A stretch of 64,000 nucleotides of DNA, taken from NCBI RefSeq assembly GCF_009392895.1, contig NZ_CP045488.1, forward strand, positions 124,001-188,000, read 5' to 3'. Source of the stretch: Natronorubrum aibiense (lineage in GTDB: Archaea; Halobacteriota; Halobacteria; Halobacteriales; Natrialbaceae). This document shows, piece after piece, positions 1 to 9,004 of this stretch. Under the pieces are notes generated by a model. The model was not told where the DNA came from. It worked only from the letters and a program-made list of their open reading frames with translations, and did no database searches. The stretch's first letter is position 1. Every line of letters starts with the position of its first letter. Both the position numbers and the translations under genes were made by a program.

Positions 1-1
1 T

Positions 2-661
2 ACTTTGGCGATCTTCAACATGCTTCCCGCCTTCCCAATGGACGGCGGCCGGATCCTCAGGGCGTTGCTCGCTCGCTCGCGGAGCTACGCCAGTGCGACG
101 CGAACCGCTGCGCGGGTCGGCACGATATTTGCGCTGTTGTTCGCGATCATCGGCGTCCTCTCGTGGAACCCGGTGTTGATTCTCATCGCGTTCTTCGTGT
201 ACGGCACGGCGACGACCGAGTCACGAACGACGATGCTCGACGAACTTCTCACCGGCGTGACCGCGCGCGACGTCATGGACACGACGGTCCGGTCCGTTTC
301 CGCGGATACGAGTGTCGCCGACTTTACCGATCGGCTGCTTCGGGACCGACAGACCGAGTTCGTAGTTGTCGATAGCACAGACGACGTCGTGGGCTTCGTG
401 ACCCTCTCGGCGTTGAAACGGATCGACCGTGACATCTACGAGACGACGTCGGTTCGCGAGGTCATGGAAACCGATGTTCCCGCCGTCGAGCCGTCGACGC
501 CCGCGTTCGATGTCCTCGTCGCAATGCGTAATGGGCCGCTTGTTCTGGTCGTCGAGGGCGACGAACAGATCGGGACCGTCTCTCGACGCGACCTCGGACG
601 GGTGATGGACCTCCGAAAGCAGCTCGGAGCAGGTCAGCCGTTCGAACGCGTCGCGATGTGA
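2..661 (+). CDS. Site-2 protease (M50) family membrane metalloprotease with CBS pair, 5' partial
   Basis: The 3' part of an M50 zinc protease; the reading frame is open at the window edge, so the N-terminus and the HExxH motif lie outside. The visible part begins with the second metal-binding motif of the family ([11 protein letters not shown]), followed by hydrophobic segments, then two CBS domains starting near visible residues 86 ([12 protein letters not shown]) and 149 ([12 protein letters not shown]). M50 proteins cleave substrates inside the membrane, and the CBS pair probably binds an adenosyl ligand that gates activity. The substrate cannot be told. It faces tiaS convergently across about 215 bp. 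Confidence 0.88.
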   Translation, partial: TLAIFNMLPAFPMDGGRILRALLARSRSYASATRTAARVGTIFALLFAIIGVLSWNPVLILIAFFVYGTATTESRTTMLDELLTGVTARDVMDTTVRSVSADTSVADFTDRLLRDRQTEFVVVDSTDDVVGFVTLSALKRIDRDIYETTSVREVMETDVPAVEPSTPAFDVLVAMRNGPLVLVVEGDEQIGTVSRRDLGRVMDLRKQLGAGQPFERVAM

Positions 662-728
662 GCAACGGCAGCGACCAGCGAGAATCACGCTCCATACTCC
701 TGCTGTCGATGGTGACGAACCAGCCGTA

Positions 729-743
729 CCGCCTCGAAGGCGG
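729..743. repeat. Short hairpin between convergent genes
   Basis: CCGCCT-CGA-AGGCGG is a perfect 6-bp stem with a 3-nt loop in the gap between the convergent M50 protease and tiaS genes. It could slow or help end transcription from either side, but no T-run follows, so it is only a weak terminator candidate. Confidence 0.3.
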
Positions 744-875
744 AACTGGCCCAAGGTAATCGACACCGGGTCGGTGGAGGGCACGTCGCAGTTCAGAACG
801 TCAGTAAGGGTGGGCCTGCGGTTATCCCGCTCGTCTCCGTCTCGCCGTTCGATTTTCGACGACCGAGCGCCGCGG

Positions 876-2165
876 CTACCGTTCGGGATGTGTCGGCGCA
901 TCGAGCCCACCGCGAATCAGCGGCTTCGAAATGTGTCTACGGGCACACGGAGGCACCTCGTACCAGCCGACCTCGAGCTCGCGCTCGAGAGTTCGCGTCG
1001 CCTTTCCGTCTGCACTGGTCCCACAGTCCCGGCAGCGATACCCCTGATTCCGACCGGCGCTTTTCATCCGGCGCTCGCAGTCGGGACAGGTCGGCGTCAC
1101 GCGCTCGGTCGTCACGAGGTCTCGAACCGCGAACTTCTCGAGTTTGAGCGTGCCGCGAGACACCTCGCCACAGACGGTGAGTCGGTCGCCGACCCGTAGC
1201 GCCCGCACGCGGTCGCGAAACCGTTTTGTCGGCTCGAAGGCGGCACACTCGAGGCGTGCTGGGTCGCTCTCACCCTCGCTCTCGAGGCCCTCGAGTTCGA
1301 CGAAGACGTGGCCGCCGCGCCGGGTTTCGGGCTCGCTCGCGACCCGTCCGTCGACGCGGTAGGCGTGGCCATCCATGACCGACTCGAGGGTCTCGTCCTG
1401 CAGATGGACGTCCGTCCCTTGATTGGTCACGAACAGCTGACTCGAGGCGACGGGTTCGCTTGCGATCCGCTCGGCAACGTCGCGAACGGCGTCAGGATCG
1501 TCGCCACGAATCCCGTGAAGGATCGGGCCGGGCGTGTGCGGAACGCAGACAGTGTCGTCCTCGCCGCGGTCGACCGTATCCCACACCTCGGGGCGTCCCC
1601 AGTCGGCTGCGGCGAAGACGCTCTCGTGATCGATTTCCCGGGGCGTTCCCCAGCGCTCGGACTCGCGGTAGGAGATGTACTCGTACGTCCAGTCTGCGAG
1701 CGCGCGCCAGCTACCGATGGCGGCCAGCGCGCCGATCCGTCCGCGGCCGTCGTCGGCGTGCCACGACCGGTAGCCGTGGCGCTCGACGAGCGAGGTAGCG
1801 TCGGCGATCGTGAGGTGCTCGCGGATCGCTCGCCACGCGAACTCGGCCACGTCGTCGGGCGTTTCGTCGGGTCCGCTTTCCGTCACTACGAGCCCCGGAT
1901 TCGTCCGCTCGTCGGCCGTTTCGGCGAGTGTCTCGAGGCGCTTGCGGGCGATTTCGAACGCCCGGTCGGGGTCGCAGTCGGTGTGGATCGCGAGCGCGGC
2001 GTTACCCCGCGTCTTGTACTCGACGGCGGGGTTGAGCCGAACGAGCAGCAGTCGATCGACCGCCGACCCATCGCGGCACAGTCGCTCGGCGATCGTGGCG
2101 GCGACGTAGGTCGTACACATCCCGCGCTCGCGGGAATCCGTATCGTCGATCCCGACGACAGTCAT
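876..2165 (-). CDS. tiaS: tRNA(Ile2) 2-agmatinylcytidine synthetase TiaS
   Basis: ATP-dependent enzyme that attaches agmatine to C34 of tRNA-Ile(CAU) so it reads AUA codons; specific to archaea. The protein begins MTVVGIDDTDSRERGMCTTY, the typical TiaS start. It continues with the catalytic domain, an OB-fold-like stretch (GHVFVELEG, VGDRLTVCGEV) and a zinc ribbon at about residues 360-382 (CPDC...CRDC). Length about 429 aa fits the family. The frame is open 42 codons further upstream, but that part is low-complexity and unlike TiaS, so the ATG at 2165 was chosen. It is divergent from the COG1395 regulator. Confidence 0.93.
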   Translation of the reverse strand: MTVVGIDDTDSRERGMCTTYVAATIAERLCRDGSAVDRLLLVRLNPAVEYKTRGNAALAIHTDCDPDRAFEIARKRLETLAETADERTNPGLVVTESGPDETPDDVAEFAWRAIREHLTIADATSLVERHGYRSWHADDGRGRIGALAAIGSWRALADWTYEYISYRESERWGTPREIDHESVFAAADWGRPEVWDTVDRGEDDTVCVPHTPGPILHGIRGDDPDAVRDVAERIASEPVASSQLFVTNQGTDVHLQDETLESVMDGHAYRVDGRVASEPETRRGGHVFVELEGLESEGESDPARLECAAFEPTKRFRDRVRALRVGDRLTVCGEVSRGTLKLEKFAVRDLVTTERVTPTCPDCERRMKSAGRNQGYRCRDCGTSADGKATRTLERELEVGWYEVPPCARRHISKPLIRGGLDAPTHPER

Positions 2166-2317
2166 CGGCGGTGGTTGGGCCGGCGGCGAGTAACCCCTTT
2201 CGGGACGGCCGTCGGGCCTCTCGAGTAGCGTCTCCGCTGCGAACGACCTCGTATATAAGTATTCTGGCGATACGGTATCGAACCACGACACAGCAAGCGG
2301 TTCGCCGGGGAAAACGT

Positions 2318-2324
2318 CTTATAC
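2318..2324 (+). promoter_or_regulatory. TATA-like box for the COG1395 regulator
   Basis: CTTATAC is centred about 26 nt before the ATG at 2347, the spacing expected for a leaderless haloarchaeal transcript. No Shine-Dalgarno sequence is seen. Confidence 0.5.
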
Positions 2325-2346
2325 GAGGAATCACTTACACCCCCGT

Positions 2347-3315
2347 ATGTCCCGCTCCGCACTGGTCGGCAACGTAACCGCGATGTTAGAGGACGCGGGA
2401 TTCGTGGTCAGCGACCGGTGTGCGATCCGACCGAAGAGTTTCGACATCGCAGCCCGGCGTGGCGAGGACCTGATTCTGGTCAAGATCCTCGGCAACATCG
2501 ACGCGTTCAACGAGGCAACCGGCCACGAGATGCGTCGACTCGGCACCTACCTCGAGGCGACGCCGCTGGTGATCGGTCTGCGAAGTCGCGACGAGGATCT
2601 CAAACCCGATGTCGTTTACTTCCGACACGGTGTCCCCGTCCTCAGTCCCGACACGGCGTACAACCTGTTCATCGAGAGCGTCCCGCCACTGATCTATGCC
2701 GCACCCGGCGGCCTCTACGTCAACATCGACGGCGACTTGCTCGCCGACGAACGCCAGGACCGCGATTGGAGTCTTGGCCAACTCGCGAGCGAACTCGGCG
2801 TTTCCAGACGCACCGTCTCGAAGTACGAAGACGGGATGAACGCCTCCGTCGAGGTCGCGATGGAACTCGAGGATCTCTTCGATGCGCCGTTGACGAGTCC
2901 TGTCGACGTCCTGGAAGGTGCTGACGAGGTCCACGAAACCGAGGCGACGCCGGACGACCCCGAAGCCGATCCGGACGACGAGCAGGTCGTCGCCGTGCTC
3001 ACGCGGGCCGGCTACAGCGTCCACCCGACGCTTCGCTCGCCGTTTAAAGCCGTCAGCCAGGACGAAGCCGACGACGAAGGTATCGTGTTGACCGGCCACT
3101 CGAAGTTCACGAAGGCCGCCGAAAAGCGCGCCCGGATCATGAGTTCGATCGGGCAGGTCACCCACACCCGGTCGGTGTACGTCGTCGACCGCGCAAAACA
3201 GGAGTCGGTCGACGGCACCGCGCTGGTCGAACGCGAGGAACTCGAGGATCTCCACGACGCCGCGGAGTTGCGGAAGGTCATCCGCGAGCGCGCGGAGTAC
3301 GAGGAAGCCGCGTAA
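2347..3315 (+). CDS. COG1395 family HTH transcriptional regulator
   Basis: A 322-aa protein of the archaeal putative HTH-type transcriptional regulator family COG1395. The N-terminal about 120 residues resemble an endonuclease-like fold ([20 protein letters not shown]). A Cro/XRE helix-turn-helix follows at about residues 138-165 ([21 protein letters not shown]), and a C-terminal domain of unknown role completes it. Family members are single, conserved chromosomal regulators in archaea; targets are unknown. The gene stands alone with its own leaderless promoter. Confidence 0.85.
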   Translation: MSRSALVGNVTAMLEDAGFVVSDRCAIRPKSFDIAARRGEDLILVKILGNIDAFNEATGHEMRRLGTYLEATPLVIGLRSRDEDLKPDVVYFRHGVPVLSPDTAYNLFIESVPPLIYAAPGGLYVNIDGDLLADERQDRDWSLGQLASELGVSRRTVSKYEDGMNASVEVAMELEDLFDAPLTSPVDVLEGADEVHETEATPDDPEADPDDEQVVAVLTRAGYSVHPTLRSPFKAVSQDEADDEGIVLTGHSKFTKAAEKRARIMSSIGQVTHTRSVYVVDRAKQESVDGTALVEREELEDLHDAAELRKVIRERAEYEEAA

Positions 3316-3339
3316 CGCTCGAACGAGGTGTCTGCGGCG

Positions 3340-3597
3340 TTACGCCCCGTTCTCACCGTACGTCTCTTCTAGGTAGGCGACGATGTCGCTACTCTCGGGC
3401 ATGCCCTCGATACCCTGCTTTTCGTCGGTGATGACGGGGACGCCAGTTTGTCCGCTGACGGCTTCGACTTCGGTCCGCTCGCTATGTGCGCGTGGTACCT
3501 CGATCGTGTCGTACTCGAGGTCGAGTTCGTCGAGTTTCGAGCGCACCATCCCACAGAACGGACAGCCGGGGAGATCGTACAGCGTGATGTCGGCCAT
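3340..3597 (-). CDS. Glutaredoxin-like thioredoxin-fold protein
   Basis: An 85-aa protein with a thioredoxin fold of glutaredoxin/GST N-terminal type. It has a CPFC redox motif at residues 11-14 and a cis-proline segment (GVPVITD), followed by a short SDIVAYLEETYG helix. It probably reduces disulfides or mixed thiols in the cytoplasm; haloarchaea use gamma-glutamylcysteine rather than glutathione, so the partner thiol is uncertain. The ATG at 3597 was chosen because the 50 upstream codons of the open frame are arginine-rich and overlap the downstream side of the permease gene without homology. Confidence 0.85.
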   Translation of the reverse strand: MADITLYDLPGCPFCGMVRSKLDELDLEYDTIEVPRAHSERTEVEAVSGQTGVPVITDEKQGIEGMPESSDIVAYLEETYGENGA

Positions 3598-3683
3598 AAT
3601 CGACGAGAGATCAGGCCTCGAGTCGTAAGAACGCAGTGGTTGCGGCGAGGCGTAGCCACAACGGGCGGCGTGATGTGGCCGGA

Positions 3684-5096
3684 TTAACCGAGCATGCCGC
3701 TGGTGTAGACGTAGAAGTAGCCGACGAGTACGACCGCCATCACCCACTGACCGAGGCGAACGTCGTCGAACTCACCCGTGGCGGCCTTGATCACGGGATA
3801 GCTCATGATCCCGGCTGCGAGGCCGTTCGCGATCGAGTAGGTAAGCGGCATGATCGTGATCGTCAGTCCGGCAGAAACCGCCCATGCCGGATCGTTCCAG
3901 TCGACGTCGAGAACGCCCTCGAGCATGATGATACCGACGACGACCAGCGCGATGAACGACGCATAAGCCGGAATCATCGCGATCAGCGGGATCAGCGCGA
4001 GCGTAATGAAAAAGAGCACGCCGACGACGAGCGCGGTCAATCCCGTTCGGCCACCCTCCTCGACGCCGGTCGAGGACTCGACGTACGTCGTGACGGTCGA
4101 CGTCCCGACCATCGCGCCGACGGTCGTGCCGACGGCGTCAGCCATCAACGGCTTGTCGATGTCGGGGAGGTTGCCGTCCTCGTCGAGAAAGCCGCCGAAC
4201 TGGGAGACGCCGATGAGCGTGCCGGCGGTGTCGAAAAAGTCGACGAAGAAGAACGTGAACACGACCAGCGTGAACGTCAGCGGATCGACGTCGCGGAGAC
4301 CGTCGGCGAACGCGAACAGCAACGGCGAGATGTCGTACTGCGGCGACGTGACGACCGCAAACGAGAGGCCGCCGTCCTCGCCGACGAGCGCCGCCGGCAG
4401 CACCGACGACCCGGCGATTCCCGACAGGTACGTGAGCCACCCGATGACCGTGGTGCTGACGATCCCGATGATGATCGAGCCGGTGATCCCGCGCGCCCAG
4501 AGCACGAACGTCAGGAGCAAGCCGAACAAGCCGAGCAGCGCCGCCGGGTCGGTCGCAAGGTTCCCCAGCGTGACCGCCGTATCCGGATCGGGAACGACGA
4601 TGGACATCTCGAGGAGGCCGATAAACAGCAGGAAGATCCCGATCCCGGCCCCCACCGAGAACTTCACTGGCTCGGGGAACAGGCGAATCACGTACTCGCG
4701 AGCGCCGACGGCGGTGATCGCGATGAAGATGATCCCTTCGACGAACACCGCTGCGAGCGCCGTCTCCCACGGAATCCCCAGCCCGATAACGACCGTGTAC
4801 GCGAAAAAGACGTTCAACCCCATCCCCGGTGCGAGTCCGAACGGACGGTTCGCGTAAAACGCCATCACGAGAATCGCGACGACCGAGGCGATGATCGTCC
4901 CGATGGCGACCATCTGGACGACCTCGAGATAGCTGTATCCCGGAATTTCGATCGCGTCAGCCAGAATGAACGGATTGACGAGAATAATGTACGACATCGC
5001 GAGGAACGTCGTGATCCCCGCAACGACTTCGGTGCTTGTGTCGGAGCCGTGTTCAGCAACCCCGAAATACTCCTCGAGCGTATCGGACATCCCCAT
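3684..5096 (-). CDS. NCS2 family purine/pyrimidine permease (AzgA-like)
   Basis: About 470-aa integral membrane transporter of the NCS2/AzgA type, likely taking up hypoxanthine, adenine or guanine by cation symport. It opens with a short cytoplasmic stretch (SDTLEEYFGV), then TTFLAMSYIILVNP, a hallmark of this family. It shows about 12-14 hydrophobic segments and the motif DFFDTAGTLIGV, which is characteristic of AzgA-type NCS2 transporters. The start is the ATG at 5096 (5090 is also possible). An AT-rich TATA-like stretch (TTTTAACTAA on the minus strand) lies about 30 nt upstream. Substrate is inferred from family only. Confidence 0.9.
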   Translation of the reverse strand: MGMSDTLEEYFGVAEHGSDTSTEVVAGITTFLAMSYIILVNPFILADAIEIPGYSYLEVVQMVAIGTIIASVVAILVMAFYANRPFGLAPGMGLNVFFAYTVVIGLGIPWETALAAVFVEGIIFIAITAVGAREYVIRLFPEPVKFSVGAGIGIFLLFIGLLEMSIVVPDPDTAVTLGNLATDPAALLGLFGLLLTFVLWARGITGSIIIGIVSTTVIGWLTYLSGIAGSSVLPAALVGEDGGLSFAVVTSPQYDISPLLFAFADGLRDVDPLTFTLVVFTFFFVDFFDTAGTLIGVSQFGGFLDEDGNLPDIDKPLMADAVGTTVGAMVGTSTVTTYVESSTGVEEGGRTGLTALVVGVLFFITLALIPLIAMIPAYASFIALVVVGIIMLEGVLDVDWNDPAWAVSAGLTITIMPLTYSIANGLAAGIMSYPVIKAATGEFDDVRLGQWVMAVVLVGYFYVYTSGMLG

Positions 5097-5384
5097 ATTG
5101 GACGCTCGAGCATAGCAAGACCGATTAGTTAAAAGTTCCCGTCCGAGTCCGCCAGATAGCTGTTCATGTTCGTGTATTGTACCTTCCATGGTGGCATCTA
5201 TCAACGTGAACTGCGAATCGCTCGAGCCGAGCTCGCTAAACTGTCAGGACCCGCTGATTTTAGCAGCTTCAGCGTCATGCTCCCGTATGGCTTTCAAAAA
5301 CGGGAACCCGTCCGCCACCGAGTCAGTCGAGCGACTGCCAACCGGTCACGGTCGAACTCTCCCGAACCGTCCGGGTGATCGTGC

Positions 5385-6704
5385 GTGATCGAGCACCGAG
5401 ACCAGTTGGCGACGACCGACGCGCGCGACGCTGCCCTCGCCTGCGTCGAGGCGGGGATCGAGGCGGGTCATCCTCGAGCTGTCGTCCGCGATGCGGTCGC
5501 ACTCGAGGGGGAGACCCTTCGCGTGGCCGACGCGAGCTACGACCTCGACGCGTACGACGAACTCGTCGTCCTCGGGGGTGGCAACGCCGCTGCCCACGTC
5601 ACTGCGGCGCTCGAGGCCGTTCTCGGCGACCGGATCGCCCGTGGTGTCGTCGTCACGGACGACCCGACCGACCTCGACACCGTCGCCGTCCGCGAAGGCG
5701 ACCATCCCGTCCCGAGCGAGCGCGGCGTCGAGGGGACGCGCCGACTGCTCGCGGCCGCCGACGCGGCGGACGAGCGAACGCTCGTGCTGGCGGCGATCAC
5801 CGGCGGCGGGAGTGCGCTCATGGCCGCACCCGCGGGCGACGTCTCCCTCGACGACCTGCAGACAACCACCGACGCGTTACTCGAGAGCGGGGCCGACATC
5901 CACGAGATCAACGCCGTCCGCAAGCACTGTTCGGCGCTGAAAGGTGGCCAGCTCGCTCGCCGGCTCGCTCCGGCGACGGTCGTCTCCGTCGTACTCAGTG
6001 ATGTCGTCGGCAACGACCTGAGCGTGATCGCGAGCGGCCCCGTCGCGCCCGACGAATCGACGTTCGACGACGCGCTCGCAGTCGTCGACCGCTACGATAT
6101 CGACGTTCCTGCTGCGGTCGCCGATCGCCTCGAGCGCGGCGCGGCCGGCGCGATTTCGGAAACGCCAGGTCCCGACGACCCCGTCTTCGATCGGGTTTCG
6201 AACCATATCGTCGCCGACGGCATGACCGTCCTTGAGGCCGCCGCCGACGTCGCCGCCGAGCAGGGCTACGAGCCGCTCATCCTCTCCTCGCGGGTTCGCG
6301 GTGAGGCCCGCGAGGCGGCGACGACCCACGTCGCTATCGGTGAAGAAGCACTGGCGACGGGGATGCCGATCTCACCGCCAGCCGTGCTCCTGTCGGGTGG
6401 CGAGACGACGGTGACGGTCGCCGGCGACGGCACGGGCGGACCGAACCAGGAGTTCGCGACGAGCGCAGCGCTTTCGCTCGAGGCCGGACTCACCGTCGCC
6501 GCTGTCGACACCGACGGAATCGACGGCTCGAGCGATGCTGCAGGCGGGATCGTCGACGACGGAACCGTCGACGAAGCTGCGCGGGTTCGAGCAGCGCTCG
6601 CGGACAACGACGTCTACCCGTTCCTCACCGAGCGGAACGGACTCGTCAAGACTGGGCCGACCGGCACGAATCTGAACGATCTGCGGGTGATCGTCGTCGA
6701 GTAA
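5385..6704 (+). CDS. Glycerate 2-kinase (MOFRL family)
   Basis: A 439-aa type-II glycerate kinase that phosphorylates D-glycerate to 2-phosphoglycerate, feeding lower glycolysis. Visible features are the N-terminal Rossmann-like domain with VVLGGGNAAAHV, a nucleotide loop TGGGSALMAAP, HEINAVRKHCSALKGG, and the C-terminal MOFRL domain (LLSGGETTVTV, GGPNQEFA, DTDGIDGSSDAAGG). Start is the GTG at 5385, directly before the first conserved residues. It is a single gene, divergent from the NCS2 permease. Confidence 0.92.
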   Translation: MIEHRDQLATTDARDAALACVEAGIEAGHPRAVVRDAVALEGETLRVADASYDLDAYDELVVLGGGNAAAHVTAALEAVLGDRIARGVVVTDDPTDLDTVAVREGDHPVPSERGVEGTRRLLAAADAADERTLVLAAITGGGSALMAAPAGDVSLDDLQTTTDALLESGADIHEINAVRKHCSALKGGQLARRLAPATVVSVVLSDVVGNDLSVIASGPVAPDESTFDDALAVVDRYDIDVPAAVADRLERGAAGAISETPGPDDPVFDRVSNHIVADGMTVLEAAADVAAEQGYEPLILSSRVRGEAREAATTHVAIGEEALATGMPISPPAVLLSGGETTVTVAGDGTGGPNQEFATSAALSLEAGLTVAAVDTDGIDGSSDAAGGIVDDGTVDEAARVRAALADNDVYPFLTERNGLVKTGPTGTNLNDLRVIVVE

Positions 6705-6728
6705 CACGGTCACCCGAGACGGTCTACT

Positions 6729-6741
6729 GGAAGTCACTTCC
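6729..6741. repeat. Inverted repeat GGAAGT-C-ACTTCC
   Basis: A perfect 6-1-6 palindrome 25 bp after the glycerate kinase stop codon. It may be a transcription-end hairpin or a protein site. No T-run follows it. Confidence 0.3.
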
Positions 6742-6853
6742 GGAGCGACCGCTCGCTCGAGTCGCCGGACCCGTCACTCAGCGGTCGGCACTGTCGGGTA
6801 TCTCCTGTCACCACCCTAGTCTCGTCGCGTTCTCGATCCGGTCTGCCCACAGT

Positions 6854-6861
6854 CTATTTTA
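6854..6861 (+). promoter_or_regulatory. TATA-like box for the TrkA-like gene
   Basis: CTATTTTA lies about 29 nt before the ATG at 6886, indicating a leaderless or nearly leaderless transcript. This supports the choice of the internal start codon. Confidence 0.5.
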
Positions 6862-6885
6862 CCTCGGAGGGTGTATCACTGTCCC

Positions 6886-7548
6886 ATGAGAATTGTCATC
6901 GTGGGGTATGGCCGAGTCGGCTCCCGGACGGCACGCATCGTCGCCGAAGAGGGCCACGAGACCGTCGTCGTCGACAACGATCTCGACCGCGTCGAACGGG
7001 CCCGGTCGGACGGGCTCGACGCGATCCATGGCGACGGCGCTGACGAATCGGTGCTCGTCGACGCGGGGATCGAAACTGCCGACGCAATCGGCGCGTTCAC
7101 ACCCGATCTCAACGTCAACTTCGCAGCCTGTATGGTCGGCACCCATCACGGCTGTCGAACGGTCTTGCGAATCGACGAAGACTACCGCGAGGACATCTAC
7201 GAAAAATACGCCGAGGACGTCGACGAGATCATCTATCCCGAACGACTCGGCGCTGCGGGTGCCAAGACGGCGATGCTCGGTGGCGACTTCAACGTCGTCG
7301 CCGATCTCGCCGAGAACCTGCAACTGACCGTCCTCGAGATCACCGAGGGCTCGCCTGCCGTCGGCAAACGGATGAGCGAACTCGACCTTCCCGAGAGTGC
7401 ACGCATCTACGCCCACGGCCGTGAACGCGAGCCACTGACGATTCCGCTACCGGGGACGGAACTCGAGGTCGGCGACGAAGTCGCGGTGATCACCGAAGCC
7501 TCGCGGGCGGATGAAGTCCGGCGACGGCTGTTGCCCGCGACGGCCTGA
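6886..7548 (+). CDS. TrkA-type RCK potassium transport regulator
   Basis: A 220-aa cytoplasmic protein with a Rossmann NAD-binding RCK_N domain (MRIVIVGYGRVGSRTA, GxGxxG, acidic end of beta-2 in VVDND) and a TrkA_C domain from about residue 135 (LTVLEITEGSPAVGKRMSEL ... GDEVAVITEAS). Such proteins gate Trk/Ktr K+ uptake channels in response to NAD(H) or ATP; potassium is the main compatible solute in haloarchaea. No channel subunit is adjacent. The ATG at 6886 gives the canonical MRIVIVG start; five extra upstream codons from a GTG are unlikely to be used. Confidence 0.9.
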   Translation: MRIVIVGYGRVGSRTARIVAEEGHETVVVDNDLDRVERARSDGLDAIHGDGADESVLVDAGIETADAIGAFTPDLNVNFAACMVGTHHGCRTVLRIDEDYREDIYEKYAEDVDEIIYPERLGAAGAKTAMLGGDFNVVADLAENLQLTVLEITEGSPAVGKRMSELDLPESARIYAHGREREPLTIPLPGTELEVGDEVAVITEASRADEVRRRLLPATA

Positions 7549-7871
7549 GACGGACCACCGTCAGTCAGTTCTACAGCACCGAGCCAACTGAGCTCTAAAT
7601 AGCATCGACGGACATCGTGCGATCGAGTCTGCACTGCCTGTGGCTACTGTAGCGGTGCTTGCACGGCGACCCGACGCTGGTCGGAGGCAGTTTCAGGGGA
7701 CTCAAAAGTGGGAGTGGAACCGAAAGTGGGAGTGGGAATGGGAGATTTGCTGGCGCGCGAGTGGGTGGATAGAGTGGGATGGGGAGGTCTCCGCCAGTGC
7801 GCGCCAATTATTCCGACACCATAGAATCTAATAAAACCGCGTCAGACAGTCGAATGACGGAGGTCAGACCG
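7549..7871. other. 323-bp intergenic region with purine-rich repeat
   Basis: No convincing gene. It contains a G-rich repeated segment (about 7705-7790) and, near 7830-7845, an A/T-rich stretch that reads GGTTTTATTAG on the minus strand. That stretch may end transcription of the methyltransferase gene. Confidence 0.5.
7705..7735 (+). repeat. 13-bp direct repeat AAAGTGGGAGTGG in G-rich tract
   Basis: AAAGTGGGAGTGG occurs at 7705-7717 and again at 7723-7735, followed by further GGG runs (GAATGGGAG, GAGTGGGTGG, GTGGGATGGGGAGG) up to about 7790. The strand asymmetry and spaced G-triplets suggest a short tandem-repeat remnant or a possible G-quadruplex on the plus strand. Confidence 0.6.
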
Positions 7872-8924
7872 TCAGTTTCGCTCGTCCTCGAGTCGGAAGA
7901 CGAGGACGTTTTGGTGAACCATCGATGGGACGAACGAGAAGGGATAGCCGTAGACGTGGAGGTCTTTCGTGGGGTCGTACCAGATCAGGTTCGCCGCGAG
8001 CGTCACCGGGGCGGTCGACTCGATCGCGCGTGCGAGATCAGCCGAGAGGAACTCGTAGGACTGGTCGCGGTACATGTCGCCGATGAAGACGACCAGATGG
8101 CCATCCGGTGTGACCGCGTCGGTAAACCGGTCGAACTTCTCGGCCATGTCGGCCAGCCACTCGGCTTTGGTCTGTGTCGCACCGTCGGGAGCCGTCTCCT
8201 CAGTACCGTCACTGTCGGCGTCGTCGACGTCGAATGCCCCGAGTTTACTCTCGCGTGTCTCCCGTTCGTTTCGCGTCTGCTCGAGTTCGTCCATGTGCCA
8301 GTAGGGAACGTCCGTCAGCAACAGGTCGACGCTGTCGTCGCCGATCGACTCGATCAAATCTGCACAGTCGCCGTGGCGCAGCTCCTGTTCGGCAAGCGGC
8401 GCCTCGCCGCGCGCTCGTCGCTCCTCGTTTTCGTGCTCGAGGACGGTCTCGTAGATCTCGATCCAGCGCTCGTTGCGTTCGAACCCGATCGCGTCCCGGA
8501 GCCCAGTCCCCTCGTGTTCGCAGAAACTCGCGCCGAGTAAGGTGCCGCCGACGCCGGCGAACGGGTCGAGGACGGTATCGCCGGCCTTGCTGAACCGGCC
8601 GATCAGTTCGGCACAGAGTCGCGGCGGCTTCTGGCCGCCGTGTTCGCTGCGCAGATCGTGCTGGACGGCTGGGGGATACCCCTCCGCGAGGACGGATTTC
8701 GTCGCGTACTTCCACTCCTTGCCCGTGAGATCGTTCACCCGGTTTCGCTCGTCGTAGATCCCCCGCCCCTCGATGTAGCGCTGGTGGTCGGCGAGCGAAT
8801 CGGTGTCGACCAGTTCGCCATCCTCAACCGGAAGGGACTCGTCGCGGGCGCGTTCGGCGTCGAACGCGCCGTCTTCGTCCGTCACCAAGCGACTCTGTCG
8901 ATGCCGGTCCCCGTCGTCTGCCAT
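7872..8924 (-). CDS. Orphan N4/N6-type DNA methyltransferase
   Basis: A 350-aa SAM-dependent methyltransferase of the DNA N4-cytosine/N6-adenine type. The SAM motif I is DPFAGVGGT at residues 120-128, preceded by KPPRLCAELIGRF. The catalytic motif IV appears later, as TDVPYW at 204-209, instead of the usual DPPY or NPPY form. A poorly conserved acidic insert follows (about 225-255). The I-before-IV order differs from the beta-class arrangement suggested by the text before motif I. No restriction enzyme is adjacent, so it looks like a solitary methylase, or a nucleic-acid methylase with another target such as RNA. Confidence 0.75.
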   Translation of the reverse strand: MADDGDRHRQSRLVTDEDGAFDAERARDESLPVEDGELVDTDSLADHQRYIEGRGIYDERNRVNDLTGKEWKYATKSVLAEGYPPAVQHDLRSEHGGQKPPRLCAELIGRFSKAGDTVLDPFAGVGGTLLGASFCEHEGTGLRDAIGFERNERWIEIYETVLEHENEERRARGEAPLAEQELRHGDCADLIESIGDDSVDLLLTDVPYWHMDELEQTRNERETRESKLGAFDVDDADSDGTEETAPDGATQTKAEWLADMAEKFDRFTDAVTPDGHLVVFIGDMYRDQSYEFLSADLARAIESTAPVTLAANLIWYDPTKDLHVYGYPFSFVPSMVHQNVLVFRLEDERN

Positions 8925-9004
8925 ATCTCGAGTGACTACCGCGGGGGCTTAAATTCGTGGCTCTCGAGTGTGTCACTCTCGGCCGAAAACAGACCGCTGA
9001 TCGG

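Noticed and set aside
3636-5132. 498-aa plus-strand open frame
   Set aside because: Antisense to the NCS2 permease; dominated by Asp, Arg and Glu from GC-rich antisense reading, with no domain.
6870-6878. GGTGTATCA, part of the HTH-10 direct repeat
   Set aside because: A 9-mer match is expected by chance in 64 kb, and the rest of the repeat is missing.
7640-7831. 63-aa ORF with KWEWNRKWEWEWE
   Set aside because: Product of the purine-rich repeat; no promoter or ribosome site, and composition unlike haloarchaeal proteins.
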